DNA of 64,000 bases from Microcoleus sp. EPA2 (GTDB lineage Bacteria; Cyanobacteriota; Cyanobacteriia; Cyanobacteriales; Microcoleaceae). Positions 43,544 to 52,912 of the stretch are shown here, piece after piece. The notes below the pieces were generated by a model. It saw only the letters and a list, made by a program, of their open reading frames with translations. It was not told the DNA's origin and searched no databases. Made by a program: the position numbers and the translations under genes. Within the stretch, counting starts at the first letter, position 1, and every line of letters begins with the position of its first letter. The DNA is taken from positions 86,958 to 150,957 of the forward strand of contig JAHRFD010000011.1 of NCBI GenBank assembly GCA_020882975.1, in the 5' to 3' direction.

Positions 43544-44767
43544 CTATTTAGCTAAAGACACAGCTTGTGCTACGGCCTGATCCAAAGTGCTCGCTAGTTG
43601 CACAGGCAACTGCCCCAAACGCTTTTTCACCCCATCTCGATCGATCGCCACCAAGAGCAGCACCACCTGAACTTGGCGATTGGCACGGGCTTTCCGTTCC
43701 AGATAGCCTACCACTGCCGAGATAGTCGCCTCGCTGGCTGCGGTACTAGCCAAAATATTCACCAGCACCACCTTCACGCTTTTATCCTGAGAGACTAACT
43801 CCAGAGATAACTCTAAGCGATCGCGCAGGGTCTTGGTTCCATCGTAGCGGTCTAGGGAACCGAGATTCACAAAATTAGCTGGTTTGCCTCCTTCGTGAGT
43901 CACCGCATCCAAAGTCGCCATTGTCAAACCCACCCCGTTGCACAACACCCCAATATTCCCGTCTAGTTCCACCAAGTTCAAAGATTCAGAATTGGAGAAT
44001 TGGGATTGAGAACTCCCTCCCAATTCCAAGGGGGAGTGCAGCAAGTTCGAGTGGGCACTCCGGCGATCGGCCTGACGTCTCTTGTCTCCTGGGAGCTTGC
44101 TATCTGCTTTCTTTTCCCCCAGTGCCACCAAGTCGGGATGACGTCCCAAGGCATCATTATTGGCACTGACTTTACCGTCTAGAGCCATTACCTCTCCCTT
44201 GGGACTGATGCCGAGAGGATTGATTTCTACTAAATCTAAATCTTTTGCGACAAACAGCCCATACATTTTTTCCACAATCGTGCTGACTGATTGAATCAGA
44301 TCTCCCTGCAATCCCATTTTCAGCATCAATCGCCTCGCGTAGAAAGGCGAAAATTCTTGGTCTACAACAACTTGCTGCATTTTCTCGATCGACCCTTCCA
44401 CATCCATACCTCCTTGTTGCGAGCCCAGAAGTACGGGGCGTCGCGCTACGGGATCTAGCAATACAGCCAAGTACAATTCTTGGTCTGCGTTGTACTTTGC
44501 CTCTGCTAGCAGGACTTCGGGATACTCCGATTCGATCGGCAAATTAAAAATTGTCTGAGCCGCAGCCACCGCATCGATCGTATTTTCCACAAACTTCACC
44601 CCACCGGCCTTACCCCGTCCCCCCGCCCGCACTTGGGACTTGAGTACGACTGGGTAGGGAATCTTCAGCCCTTTGAGGTCTGCCGGATTGTCAATCCGCT
44701 GGGAGGGCAGAACCGGAATTGCCATCTGACGAAATAAAGCTTTAGCTTGGTACTCTAACAAATCCAT
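43544..44767 (-). CDS. sucC: Succinyl-CoA synthetase beta subunit, with a Ser/Gln-rich insert
   Basis: I start at ATG 44767 (MDLLEYQAKALFRQMAIPVL), giving 407 residues; the frame upstream is repeat DNA. The ATP-grasp motifs are clear: YPVVLKSQVRAGGRGKAGGV, EINPLGISPKGEVMALDGKV, and the C-terminal ligase domain LVELDGNIGVLCNGVGLTMA. Between these, residues about 213-265 (GDKRRQADRRSAHSNLLHSP and SSQSQFSNSES) are not typical of the family, which has a shorter, charged loop here; the E. coli subunit is 388 residues. The stretch could be an expanded, repeat-derived loop. sucD is downstream after a repetitive spacer. Identification is confident. Confidence 0.93.
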   Translation of the reverse strand: MDLLEYQAKALFRQMAIPVLPSQRIDNPADLKGLKIPYPVVLKSQVRAGGRGKAGGVKFVENTIDAVAAAQTIFNLPIESEYPEVLLAEAKYNADQELYLAVLLDPVARRPVLLGSQQGGMDVEGSIEKMQQVVVDQEFSPFYARRLMLKMGLQGDLIQSVSTIVEKMYGLFVAKDLDLVEINPLGISPKGEVMALDGKVSANNDALGRHPDLVALGEKKADSKLPGDKRRQADRRSAHSNLLHSPLELGGSSQSQFSNSESLNLVELDGNIGVLCNGVGLTMATLDAVTHEGGKPANFVNLGSLDRYDGTKTLRDRLELSLELVSQDKSVKVVLVNILASTAASEATISAVVGYLERKARANRQVQVVLLLVAIDRDGVKKRLGQLPVQLASTLDQAVAQAVSLAK

Positions 44768-45067
44768 TATCAATAACTGGTGACTCGTAGTTGGCAACAA
44801 GCAATTGGTAATTCGCAATCTATCAATTAATCCTAATTGATAGATAGTAATTGGTGTTTTGTCAAGTTCAAATTTAAAAATCTTGGCGATATTTATAATT
44901 TACGACTTTTGTATTACCGATTACTTATTTGCTTTTACCCATCGACTCTTGTGTATTTTTTTGATAAAAGACATTTTCTTTTAAAATTCTACCATCATTA
45001 GTGAGTAGAATTCTAATTGTTGATATTTTCCTTAATCCTGGTCATTTTAGATGATTTTTTGCCAGTT
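44768..45067. other. Intergenic region upstream of sucC
   Basis: AT-rich, with a TTGGTAATTCGCAATCTATC-type repeat near 44810 and an inverted repeat around 44820-44850 (CTATCAATTAA / TTGATAGATAG). I see no gene or clear promoter. Confidence 0.4.
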
Positions 45068-46579
45068 TTAGTTGCTACTAGCAGTGCCTTGATGGACTGT
45101 TTTCACCCATTTTAACTGTTTAGGACGCACGGAAACCCTAGCTGTCACAGCACCTACTAGCAGCCAGTGAAGCATATATACAGTAGACAACAGGGTTTGC
45201 ATCAAGGTGGCAAAAACTCTTTTGAGGTCAAATTTGGTCTCTTGGCGAGTGCGACGCAAACCGACAAACATTCCCACCAGAGACAGGGTAATAGTCATGA
45301 AAGTTAGGGGACTGGCGATCGGCATTCGGCGCAGTACGATCGACATCAAAAAGTCGGGTACAGCTACTGTGGGCAACAAATACTGAGATACCCAAAATCC
45401 AAATAAATCCCAAGTTTTCCCCGTTCCCATGCGGTTACGAACAATGAGCTGCCAGTAGTCAAGATAACGCTGATAGCCACCTTCTGCCCAGCGATTGCGC
45501 TGATGCCAAAGAGCCTGGGCGTTGGTGACTCCTTCTTCAGATACGGGGGGAACAGCCAAAAATTCAATATCCCACCGCTCTAAGTGCAGCCTGATTGTTA
45601 AATCCAAATCGTCGGTAATCGTCTCCTCGTTCCAACCTCCGCAGCTTTCCAAGGCTGTGCGGCGCATAAATTGACCGTTACCGCGCAATTCTCCAATACC
45701 ACCGATCGCAATCCGTTGTTGTTGGAAAAAACTGTCCAGCGCCATTTCTGCTTCTTGGCTGCGAGTCCAAAAATTTAGGGGAGCATTGGCGATCGATTTT
45801 CTGACTTGCACAGCTCCAACTTGAGCTCGATCGAACACCGGCAGTACCAAGCGCAGCAAGTCTGGTGTCACCGTCGCGTCCGCATCAAATACCCCCACAA
45901 ATTCCCCGCGAGTCAGGGGTAAAACTTGATTGAGGGCTCCCGATTTGCCACCACTGGCATTGGGTCCTCTCCTCCATACTTTGAGTTGCGGGTACTGTTT
46001 GGTTAGCTGTTCCAATACCATAGGCGTACTGTCTGTGCTATTATCATCGATCGCCCAAAGTTCATAACGGTCGATCGGGTAATCCAAATTACCAATGGAC
46101 TGTACCAGTCTGGCAATTACCGCTTCTTCATTTTTCGCAGCTACCAGCAGCGACACGTAAGGCCAATCCTCTTGATTGGATTCTGAAAGAGGCGGCATTG
46201 TCGGCTTGGGTGAAGCAAACAAAAATCGAAATGCTTGCATCCACAGCAGTCCCGTCAATCCCCAGACTACCCAAGCACCCCAAGAAACCAAGTGCAAAGT
46301 AATCGTTCCGCCCCAAATCACCGTCAGGACTATAGCAGCTTTCCTCCGGCGTCCCTGGTATAATTTTTGAGGAAAAGAGGGAGAATTAGGCAACTTAAGC
46401 GCTACCGTTGGATCTGTGGAAACCACATCAAACTTCCTTTCGCCACCGGAGGCTGTAGCAAATATCGTGCCAACCTTCGGGTTTGAGGTCAAACTCTCGT
46501 GTTCTTCAGGAGCTAAATCAGGGATATCCAAGTTAAGCTCGCTGCGAACGTCGTTTTCTTGCCAAGAACTCTCCTGCAT
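45068..46579 (-). CDS. Family 2 glycosyltransferase, probably monoglucosyldiacylglycerol synthase (MgdA-like)
   Basis: The 503-residue protein has an acidic N-terminal 70 residues, two membrane helices (AAIVLTVIWGGTITLHLVSW and WVVWGLTGLLWMQAFRFLFA), a catalytic domain and three or four C-terminal helices. GT2 marks: YVSLLVAAKNEEAVIARLVQ, WAIDDNSTDSTPMVL, VFDADATVTPDLL, the acceptor-base region ETITDDLDLTIRL and the QRNRW motif of processive enzymes. This plan fits Sll1377-type MgdA, which makes glucosyl-diacylglycerol, the precursor of galactolipids in cyanobacterial thylakoids. Cellulose-synthase-like enzymes are the alternative. A single gene, confident as GT2, moderate as MgdA. Confidence 0.9.
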   Translation of the reverse strand: MQESSWQENDVRSELNLDIPDLAPEEHESLTSNPKVGTIFATASGGERKFDVVSTDPTVALKLPNSPSFPQKLYQGRRRKAAIVLTVIWGGTITLHLVSWGAWVVWGLTGLLWMQAFRFLFASPKPTMPPLSESNQEDWPYVSLLVAAKNEEAVIARLVQSIGNLDYPIDRYELWAIDDNSTDSTPMVLEQLTKQYPQLKVWRRGPNASGGKSGALNQVLPLTRGEFVGVFDADATVTPDLLRLVLPVFDRAQVGAVQVRKSIANAPLNFWTRSQEAEMALDSFFQQQRIAIGGIGELRGNGQFMRRTALESCGGWNEETITDDLDLTIRLHLERWDIEFLAVPPVSEEGVTNAQALWHQRNRWAEGGYQRYLDYWQLIVRNRMGTGKTWDLFGFWVSQYLLPTVAVPDFLMSIVLRRMPIASPLTFMTITLSLVGMFVGLRRTRQETKFDLKRVFATLMQTLLSTVYMLHWLLVGAVTARVSVRPKQLKWVKTVHQGTASSN

Positions 46580-46908
46580 AGGTTACTTGATTCAATCACC
46601 AATAGTTTTGGATTTAATAGACTTCTCCCAAAAAGCCTGTCAAGGACTGGCAGGATGCCTACCCCACAGGAATTATGAGAGATGCCTAGTAGAGATAAGT
46701 ATCTACTCTATCAGTTTCTGGGATTTTGTCGAAAGCTGACGGAGAGAGCAACTCAGCCCCACTCTGCTGACACTGATGCTCTACCAATTTTTTTTCTAAG
46801 TAAATCCACTTAATTTAACCTCAGATACGGATGGCTAAAAAGCTTGCTGAATGAGCATTTTTCCTTTTTCCTTCTGCCTTGGACCAATCGATATTCTACT
46901 TAACAAAT
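46580..46908. other. Intergenic region between divergent genes
   Basis: Contains AAGGACTGGCAGGATGCCTA followed by CCCCACAG (46635-46672), a copy of the dispersed repeat found near 37757 and 37948. The rest is unique; promoters for the glycosyltransferase and the 124-residue protein should be here. No gene seen. Confidence 0.4.
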
Positions 46909-47283
46909 ATGTCTATTCCTCAACTCAAGCCCGCTGATGAAAAAGAATCAAAAGTCTATGCACCTTTTTTTCCAGAGCAGAGGCGCAAGTCTTTACCCTA
47001 CGCTATAGCTCTGTACAAGCTCAAAACCTTGGAAGGTGCCAGAAAAATTGAAGGTGGCGAGGAGATTCCGTTTGTAGCTAGTTGGAATATTTCATCACTG
47101 CCGATCGATTTGACCCGCTGTCGAGTGTTGTTTGACGGCAATGCTGAACTCAGCTACGAAGTAACTATGCAAAGCTCTGATTTTGTGAATTGCTTGATTG
47201 AGGTACTAATGATTTTTCAGCGCACTCGCACCGTCGATTTTTCTAAAGTTTTTTACCGGAAGCTAATGCGCATGGATGAGTAA
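46909..47283 (+). CDS. Conserved hypothetical protein, 124 residues
   Basis: I start at ATG 46909 (MSIPQLKPADEKESKVYAPF); an earlier TTG would add ten residues. The protein is soluble and has a mixed alpha/beta look: RKSLPYAIALYKLKTLEGAR, FVASWNISSLPIDLTRCRVL, FDGNAELSYEVTMQSSDFVN and a basic end SKVFYRKLMRMDE. I recognise no family. It is 290 bases upstream of the giant adhesin gene and separated from it by a strong stem-loop, so they are probably independent. No signal peptide. Confidence 0.7.
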   Translation: MSIPQLKPADEKESKVYAPFFPEQRRKSLPYAIALYKLKTLEGARKIEGGEEIPFVASWNISSLPIDLTRCRVLFDGNAELSYEVTMQSSDFVNCLIEVLMIFQRTRTVDFSKVFYRKLMRMDE

Positions 47284-47334
47284 TTTTTACCACACCCCTA
47301 CTCTCGAAGTTCTGCAATAGACTGGCGCTATAAC

Positions 47335-47391
47335 TGGCGCATCAGTAGTGTAAATCGACCACCACATCGACTTTACACTACTGGTGCGCCA
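47335..47391. repeat. Long near-perfect stem-loop
   Basis: TGGCGCATCAGTAGTGTAAA pairs with TTTACACTACTGGTGCGCCA across an 8-base loop region; the stem is about 24 bp with one mismatch and one bulge. There is no T-tract. It lies between the 124-residue protein gene and the adhesin gene and could be a terminator-like or processing element. Confidence 0.75.
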
Positions 47392-47575
47392 TTCCTATTT
47401 GACAAACCTGCAATAGTAAGTGAGTTGTTCGATTATTTCATGTAAAAACTGCTGTATTTGTTGTCGAACAGCGCCCAAGCCTATTTCTGACATTTGTGTG
47501 CGATCGATCTGCAACACAAATTTCCCCAACTAAATATCAACTTAAAACCGACAAATATTTGCAAAGAGGTAGATT

Positions 47576-48250
47576 ATGACTCTGATCACTAAAAATCTCA
47601 ACCCTCCTGCTTTGACTGCCCAGCAACTTGCCGAATTTATCGTGGGAGATACAGGCAATGTCGTTCCGGGCAGTGCGAAATTTACGGGTGACAATCGGGC
47701 GGCTGGCACTTTCGGCGGTGGAATATCAGAAGGGATAAATGTCGAAGCAGGGGTGATTTTCAGCACCGGAGAGATTGCGAAGGCTAATGGGCCTAATAAT
47801 TCAGACACCACGAGTTCCAGCTTAGCGAGTGCCGGCGATCCAGTGACTCTCGACCCCCTTGTTGCTCCTGAAACAACAAAAAATGCTGCTATTTTAGAGT
47901 TTGAATTCATACCCAAGCAAAGTCAGTTTAGTTTGGAATACGTGTTTGCTTCGGAAGAATACAATGAGTTTGTTAACCAGTTTAACGATGTCTTTGCCTT
48001 TGTCCTGAATGGCATCAACATTCCCTTGATTCCTGGGACGAACCAACCAGTTTCCATCAACACTATTAATAAAAACAAAAACTCAGCATTTTACATAGAC
48101 AACGACCCGACTACATTTGGTTTGGGGAAGACTCCTCATAACACCCAGTTTGACGGTTTTACCAAGTTGTTAACCGCTCAAGGAACCGCGATCCCGAATA
48201 TCACGAATAAACTGAGGATTGCGATCGCCGACACTCGCGATAGTGCCTAG
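47576..48250 (+). CDS. Adhesin N-terminal part, choice-of-anchor L-type domain, ends at in-frame TAG
   Basis: ATG 47576 follows GAGGTAG. The 224 residues form a domain with FSLEYVFASEEYNEFVNQFN, VFAFVLNGINIPLIPG and TKLLTAQGTAIPNI, the pattern of the choice-of-anchor L family seen in large bacterial surface proteins. The frame ends at TAG 48248-48250 in the context DTRDSA-stop-DSAIFL; relatives read DSAYDSAVF there, so a Tyr codon has become TAG. The next frame, in phase and without another stop, continues for 1398 more residues. Thus this is the front of one 1628-residue gene. It may be a pseudogene, a readthrough gene or a sequencing error. Confidence 0.8.
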   Translation: MTLITKNLNPPALTAQQLAEFIVGDTGNVVPGSAKFTGDNRAAGTFGGGISEGINVEAGVIFSTGEIAKANGPNNSDTTSSSLASAGDPVTLDPLVAPETTKNAAILEFEFIPKQSQFSLEYVFASEEYNEFVNQFNDVFAFVLNGINIPLIPGTNQPVSINTINKNKNSAFYIDNDPTTFGLGKTPHNTQFDGFTKLLTAQGTAIPNITNKLRIAIADTRDSA

Positions 48251-48265
48251 GACTCGGCAATTTTC

Positions 48266-51200
48266 TTGAACGTTCCGCCCAGCTTCAATTTCTCCCAGCC
48301 TACATATCAAGTCAAGGAAGATGGAAAAGTAATCGGGGCAGCAGTTACCATCAACCGCACAGGAATTACTAACGGCACTTCCAAGATCGACGTAAAATTA
48401 ACTAACGGCAGCGCCACAGGCGGAGCTACCTTGGGATTGGGAGTAGATTTTGTATTCACCACCCAAACCGTCAACTTTGCCCCCAATCAAACTACTGCCG
48501 AACTTATCGTTCCCATCAACGATGACAGCTTAGTCGAACCGACAGAAAATCTCACCCTGACATTAACAAATCCCGCCAATGCCAGGATCGGCATCACCCA
48601 GAATACTGCGACCTTAAATATTACCGACAACGACACCACAGGGATTACCATTACCTCAAGCGGTGGCAACACGGCTGTCACCGAAAGTGGCACCACAGAC
48701 ACCTACACAGCGGTACTTAACAGCCAGCCGACAAGCCTAGTAATTCTGACTGTTAAACCGGACAAGCAGACAGATTTGGGGACTGGTGGGGGAAACCCGA
48801 TCGCCCTCAACTTCACCCCCGCCAACTGGAATGTCCCGCAAACCGTCACTGTCAAGGCAGTGGACGATGATGTCACTGAAGCGAACCCCCACACCAGCAC
48901 GATTCTCCACACAGCCAGCAGTGCCGATCCCAACTACGACGGCAGCACCCCACCCCTCAGAATAGACGGTACTGCTATTGCTACCCTCACAGCTAACATC
49001 ACAGACAACGACACTCCACAGGTAAAAATTACCGAAACTGGCGGCACCACTAAAATCGGCGAAGGCGGAGCTAGCGATAACTATACGGCGGTGTTAACCA
49101 GCCAGCCAACGGCCGATGTTACTGTCACCGCCTCCCCAGACAGCCAAAGCGATGTAGGGGCAGGAGGCGGAAACCCGATCGCCCTGAAATTTACTCCTGA
49201 CAACTGGAACGTGCCTCAACTGGTCACTGTGCAAGCCGTGGACGATACTGTAGACCAAGGCGCGCACACCAGTACGATCGCCCACAAAGTCACCAGTACA
49301 GACGCGAAATACAACCTGATTGCTACGGCCTCGGTGATTGCCCAAATTACTGACAACGATACCGCCGGAGTCACCATTACTCCTCAAAACACCAATGCTA
49401 CCGAAGGCGGGGCCACAGGCAGTTACAAGGTAGCGCTGACTAGCAAACCGACTGCGCCAGTTAAGGTCAACTTCAATACGGGCTTTCAAATCGATTCGAT
49501 TTCCACATTTACCTTCACCTCAGACAACTGGAATCTACCCCAGACAGTCACAGTGAAAGCTACCGACGACAGTTTAGTCGAAGGAACTCACAGCGCTAGC
49601 ATCAGTCACAGCATTGACCCTAGCAGTGCTGCGGAATACAAGTCTGTGGCGATCGCGCCCGTTACAGTTTTGATCGTGGACAACGACACACCTACTGCTG
49701 CTGGAGTAAAAATCTCTCCTACAAGCACTACAGCGGCAGAAGGCGGTGTCAATGGCAGTTACAGTGCGGTATTGACTTCCAAGCCTGGAAGCGACGTTAA
49801 AGTTAGCTTCGCCACAGACAGTCAAATCGAAGCGATCGCCTCCTTCACCTTCACTAGCGCTAACTGGAACCTGCCTCAAACCGCCACAGTCAAAGCAGTG
49901 GACGACTCGGCTGTGGAAGGAACGCAGCTTAGCACCATCACTGCCAGCGCTAGCAGTACAGATCTGGCTTACAACAAGATCGGCATTCCCAAAGTTGATG
50001 TATTGTTGATCGACAACGACTCCCCCGGCATCGCCGTCACTCCTAATAGCACCAATGCAGCAGAAGGCGGTGCAACGGGCAGTTACAGCATTGTCCTCAC
50101 CAAGGCCCCGACGGCTAATGTCACCGTCAACTTCGCAGCGGGCAGTCAAATCAATGCGATCGCGCCTCTGGTTTTCACTCCCGCTAACTGGAATGTGCCG
50201 CAAACAGTAACGGTGACAGCTACCGACGACACTGTTGTTGAAGGAGCTCACAGCGCCACAATCAGCCACAGCGTGGCCACAGGCAGTGCTGCTGAATACT
50301 TGCCAGTGGCGATCGCCCCCGTTAGTGTCAGCATCACCGACAACGACACAGCTACTACTCCTGCTGGCATCACTGTTACTCAAACAGGCGGCAGCACCAT
50401 TGTTGCCGAAGGTGGTGCAACCGACACCTATCAAGTAGCGCTCAACAGCCAACCCAAAAATGATGTTAAAGTTAGCTTCGCCACAGACAGTCAAATAGAA
50501 GCGATCGCCTCCTTCACCTTCACTAGCGCTAACTGGAACCTGCCTCAAACCGCCACAGTCAAAGCAGTGGACGACTCGGCTGTGGAAGGAACGCACCTGA
50601 GCACCATTATTTCCAGCGCTAGCAGCACCGATCTGGCTTACAACAAGATCGGCATCCCCAAAGTTGATGTCTTGATTCTCGACAATGACTCCCCCGGCAT
50701 TGCCGTCACTCCCACCAGTACCAATGCCGCAGAAGGCGGTGCAACGGGCAGTTACAGCGTGGTTCTCACCAAAGCGCCGACGGCTAATGTCACCGTCAAC
50801 TTCGCCGTGGGCAGTCAAATAGATGCGATCGCGCCTCTGGTTTTCACTCCGGCTAACTGGAATGCAGCCCAAACTGTCACCGTCAAAGCTACCGACGACA
50901 CCATAGTGGAAGGAACCCACACCGGGTTGATTTTTTCCAGCGTCGCCCCCGACAGCGCTACCGAATACTTGCCAGTGGCGATCGCGCCCATTAGCGTCAC
51001 CATCGCCGACAACGACATCGCCCCGCCGACACCGACACCAGTCATCAATTTTTCGCCCACCATTATCGTGCCGCCGACACCGACACCAGTCATCAATTTT
51101 TCGCCCACCATTATCGTGCCGCCGACACCGACACCAGCCATCAATTTTTCGCCCACAATTATCGTGCCACCGACGCCGACACCCCCACCAACTCCTGCGC

Positions 51201-52462
51201 CGACGCCGACACCCCCACCAACTCCTGCGCCGACACCGACACCCCCACCGACGCCGACACCAACCCCAACCCCCCTCTCGGAAACAACTCCTGTCCTAAC
51301 CCCGCAGCCAACCGAAGATCCAGATTGCATTTGCGCGCAAATTACCTTACCGGAGATCGGGCGTCTTCAGGGTTTCAATCCTGTTGACAACAACCTGGTT
51401 GGTGGAGATACAAACGAGACCCTTACTGGCGGCAGTGGCGGTGACGGCATCAATGGTTTGCCTGGAGACGATGTTCTTGTGGGTTTGGCTGGGAACGACA
51501 ACCTCTTTGGGGGATTGATCAGCAACATTCCTGTTGGGCCTTCTGTCGATCGCGACTTGCTAGACGGTGGGCCCGGTGACGACTACCTCAACGGTCAAGC
51601 AGGCTACGACACCCTGTTAGGCGGTGAGGGCAACGACGCTGGTTTCGGTGGCAAAGATAACGACGCCATCTGGGGCGGACTCGGTGCTGACACCCTTGAG
51701 GGCGAGGAAGGAAACGATACTCTTTACGGTGGCACGAACAGCCAATCTGACCGCGATCGCGCCGGAAACGACTTGTTATTCGGTGGCACAGGAAATGACT
51801 TACTCTACGGTCAAGATGCCTCTGATAGTCTTTCTGGCGGTGAGGGGAGCGATACTGCCCGTGGTGGCAAAGGGAACGATGTAATTTTAGGCGATAGTGG
51901 CAGCGACTCGCTGTTGGGCGACCAAGGCAATGACTCTATCTGCGGCGGCGAGGGCGATGACACGGTATATGGGGATATCGGCAGCCCCCTGCCTATCGGG
52001 GTTGTTGGCGGTCAAGACCAAGTGTGTGGCGGGGAAGGCAATGACCTGCTGTTCGGCAATGAAGGGAGCGATACCATCAACGGCGATGCTGGCAACGATA
52101 CGATTTTGGGGGGCAAAGACAGTGACAGCTTGGTGGGTGGTGCTGGCAACGACGTGTTGATTGGCGATGAGGGCAGTGATACTTTGCTCGGTGGCAGCGG
52201 GCGCGATTTATTTTTCTTGACATCAGGACAAGGAAGTGATACCATTTCTGATTTCAGGAAAGGGGAAGATTTGCTAAGTTTAGCCGGCGGTTTGACTTTC
52301 GCTCAACTGAGCATTAGCCACAGTACAAACGGGCAAGATGCCAGTCCCACTACATTCATCAGAATTGCCAACTCTGGGGAACTCTTAGCCGTTTTGAATG
52401 GGGTGCAAGCAAGCGCGATCGCGCCCTCAGATTTCGTTCAAATTTTGCGACTCGGTAGTTGA
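48266..52462 (+). CDS. Adhesin C-terminal part: Calx-beta-like repeats, proline linker and RTX roll
   Basis: In phase with the preceding part, no stop from 48251 to 52462, 1398 residues if counted from TTG 48266, which is unlikely to be a true start. About residues 1-930 hold seven or eight repeats of roughly 110 residues, with [12 protein letters not shown] starts and [15 protein letters not shown] centres: Calx-beta-like, calcium-binding surface modules. A low-complexity linker of PTPTP repeats (residues 930-1010) follows, then twenty or so RTX nonapeptides ([20 protein letters not shown]) and a final [18 protein letters not shown] cap. The protein looks like a secreted or surface adhesin, exported by a type I system. 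Without readthrough of the TAG it would not be made. Confidence 0.82.
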   Translation: MNVPPSFNFSQPTYQVKEDGKVIGAAVTINRTGITNGTSKIDVKLTNGSATGGATLGLGVDFVFTTQTVNFAPNQTTAELIVPINDDSLVEPTENLTLTLTNPANARIGITQNTATLNITDNDTTGITITSSGGNTAVTESGTTDTYTAVLNSQPTSLVILTVKPDKQTDLGTGGGNPIALNFTPANWNVPQTVTVKAVDDDVTEANPHTSTILHTASSADPNYDGSTPPLRIDGTAIATLTANITDNDTPQVKITETGGTTKIGEGGASDNYTAVLTSQPTADVTVTASPDSQSDVGAGGGNPIALKFTPDNWNVPQLVTVQAVDDTVDQGAHTSTIAHKVTSTDAKYNLIATASVIAQITDNDTAGVTITPQNTNATEGGATGSYKVALTSKPTAPVKVNFNTGFQIDSISTFTFTSDNWNLPQTVTVKATDDSLVEGTHSASISHSIDPSSAAEYKSVAIAPVTVLIVDNDTPTAAGVKISPTSTTAAEGGVNGSYSAVLTSKPGSDVKVSFATDSQIEAIASFTFTSANWNLPQTATVKAVDDSAVEGTQLSTITASASSTDLAYNKIGIPKVDVLLIDNDSPGIAVTPNSTNAAEGGATGSYSIVLTKAPTANVTVNFAAGSQINAIAPLVFTPANWNVPQTVTVTATDDTVVEGAHSATISHSVATGSAAEYLPVAIAPVSVSITDNDTATTPAGITVTQTGGSTIVAEGGATDTYQVALNSQPKNDVKVSFATDSQIEAIASFTFTSANWNLPQTATVKAVDDSAVEGTHLSTIISSASSTDLAYNKIGIPKVDVLILDNDSPGIAVTPTSTNAAEGGATGSYSVVLTKAPTANVTVNFAVGSQIDAIAPLVFTPANWNAAQTVTVKATDDTIVEGTHTGLIFSSVAPDSATEYLPVAIAPISVTIADNDIAPPTPTPVINFSPTIIVPPTPTPVINFSPTIIVPPTPTPAINFSPTIIVPPTPTPPPTPAPTPTPPPTPAPTPTPPPTPTPTPTPLSETTPVLTPQPTEDPDCICAQITLPEIGRLQGFNPVDNNLVGGDTNETLTGGSGGDGINGLPGDDVLVGLAGNDNLFGGLISNIPVGPSVDRDLLDGGPGDDYLNGQAGYDTLLGGEGNDAGFGGKDNDAIWGGLGADTLEGEEGNDTLYGGTNSQSDRDRAGNDLLFGGTGNDLLYGQDASDSLSGGEGSDTARGGKGNDVILGDSGSDSLLGDQGNDSICGGEGDDTVYGDIGSPLPIGVVGGQDQVCGGEGNDLLFGNEGSDTINGDAGNDTILGGKDSDSLVGGAGNDVLIGDEGSDTLLGGSGRDLFFLTSGQGSDTISDFRKGEDLLSLAGGLTFAQLSISHSTNGQDASPTTFIRIANSGELLAVLNGVQASAIAPSDFVQILRLGS
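49796..50999. repeat. 669-bp two-module duplication in the adhesin gene
   Basis: Segment 49796-50330 and segment 50465-50999 are nearly identical and lie 669 bases (223 codons) apart. GTTAAAGTTAGCTTCGCCAC starts both at 49796 and 50465, and GATCTGGCTTACAACAAGAT recurs in step. Each copy spans two Calx-beta-like modules. The high identity implies recent duplication or gene conversion. Confidence 0.88.
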
Positions 52463-52719
52463 GAAGACAACGCCTACGGCGCTGGCGATCGAAACTCAAT
52501 CTACAGCCCTTGAACTTCGATCGGGCTGGCATCGAATCAACCTTTGGGCGATCAAAATGCCAGCCCACTGCACCAGACAATTGATCTGTTTAGGCAAGAT
52601 CTACCAGTCCCCTCCTAAACAGTTTATTGCTGGCAGCACCAGATATCAGTTTGAACGATCGCGCTCCCACTAATAATTAATCACTAATAATACCTATCGA
52701 TTTAAAAGTATAAATCGAG

Positions 52720-52725
52720 TATAAT
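52720..52725 (+). promoter_or_regulatory. Candidate -10 element
   Basis: TATAAT follows CGATTTAAAAGTATAAATCG, a small inverted repeat at 52698-52717. It lies in the 450-base spacer after the adhesin gene, about 190 bases before the P-loop protein gene. The rest of the spacer shows no convincing gene; a 70-codon frame at 52738 has no supporting signal. Confidence 0.35.
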
Positions 52726-52912
52726 ATTATTGCAAAATTGAGTGGCAGTGCAGAAATACTGTTGAATAAACTAAATTTATTGAAATATAACGGTTCTCAA
52801 AGCAGTGAAGTTCAAAATAGAGAGGTTGGGTTGAGGTTCCCGTTACCCAATTCTTCATTTAAAATAAGGTGTTGGGTTTGGCGATCGCAAGAGTCTAACC
52901 TACTTCATCTAT

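Noticed and set aside
49574..50920. 448-residue minus-strand frame opposite the adhesin
   Set aside because: Long antisense frames arise on repetitive GC-rich coding DNA; the product is a repetition of [12 protein letters not shown] segments without a start signal or family features.
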